From assembly GCA_902785925.1 (NCBI GenBank), contig CADAAI010000018.1, positions 23,117 to 87,116 on the forward strand: a DNA stretch of 64,000 nucleotides. Direction: 5' to 3'. Made by a program: the position numbers and the translations under genes. The notes beneath the pieces are model-generated. The model ran no database searches. It was not told where the DNA came from and saw only the letters and a program-made list of their open reading frames with translations. This DNA is from an uncultured Bacteroidales bacterium (GTDB taxonomy: Bacteria > Bacteroidota > Bacteroidia > Bacteroidales > Muribaculaceae). Shown one piece after another: positions 63,844 to 64,000 of this stretch. Each line of letters opens with the position of its first letter. Position 1 is the first letter of the stretch.

Positions 63844-64000
63844 ATGTACGCAATTGTAGAAATTCAGGGACAGCAGTTCAAGGCCGAGGCCGGCAAAAAA
63901 TTGTTTGTTCACTATCTCGGCGACGAGAAGAACGAGGGCGATGCAGTAGAATTCAGCAAGGTCCTCCTCGTGGATGCCGACGGTGCCATCACAGTTGGCG
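63844..64000 (+). CDS. rplU: 50S ribosomal protein L21, 3' partial
   Basis: The first 52 codons of L21 are visible: [20 protein letters not shown], then [21 protein letters not shown]21 binds 23S rRNA in the large ribosomal subunit. The gene runs off the window; rpmA (L27) normally follows. Confidence 0.95.
   Translation, partial: MYAIVEIQGQQFKAEAGKKLFVHYLGDEKNEGDAVEFSKVLLVDADGAITVG

Overview
The window looks like a chromosomal segment of an anaerobic gut-type Bacteroidales bacterium, with Muribaculaceae or Prevotellaceae as the best guess. The signs are a MurF-alanine racemase fusion, GldE, PorU-type C25 sortases of the type IX secretion system, DUF3108 and DUF3667 proteins, LuxR-type membrane regulators, a lack of Shine-Dalgarno sequences, and promoters with a TAnnTTTG -7 box about 24 nt downstream of a TTG-containing -33 box. 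The family placement is inference; the phylum is well supported.

Positions 1-9000 hold housekeeping and single secreted genes: the 3' part of murF-alr, a DUF3108 protein, an outer-membrane beta-barrel protein, glycyl-tRNA synthetase, an FKBP-type lipoprotein, a lysine/cysteine-repeat exported protein, and a secreted GH13 amylase with an N-terminal dockerin and a starch-binding module. Positions 9200-13900 form a probable phosphate operon: a DUF47 (PhoU-like) protein, an unusual PiT-like membrane domain fused to a LuxR-type helix-turn-helix, an OprO/OprP-type porin, and a lamin-tail-domain lipoprotein. Positions 13900-18800 hold an unknown protein paired with a CYTH protein, then a DASS-type transporter with an unknown membrane protein and a small lipoprotein.

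Positions 18900-47200 are the distinctive part. In about 28 kb there are nine further secreted proteins with a type I dockerin: a Cthe_2159-like carbohydrate-binding protein, a giant S8 subtilase, four C10 (streptopain-like) cysteine proteases, two BspA-type leucine-rich-repeat proteins, and a module-only protein. A phosphodiester glycosidase and a large minus-strand secreted protein have no dockerin. The dockerin proteins share interchangeable modules: Ig-like domains, a recurring module of about 190 residues, a jelly-roll-like module and the dockerin. Some dockerin segments are almost identical in DNA although the attached proteins have diverged. No cohesin or scaffoldin is visible in the window, so the binding partner is unknown.

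Positions 47200-51600 carry, on the minus strand, a DUF3667 membrane protein, a C69 dipeptidase and GldE. Positions 51700-63600 carry three large PorU-like C25 peptidases. Rex and a catalytically degenerate fumarylacetoacetase-fold protein lie between the first and second. The window ends in rplU (ribosomal protein L21), preceded by a textbook Bacteroidetes promoter and a structured leader.

The main hypothesis is a dockerin-tagged surface or secreted proteolysis system built by module shuffling and local gene conversion. It lies close to an expanded set of type IX sortase-like peptidases, but nothing in the sequence proves that the two are linked.
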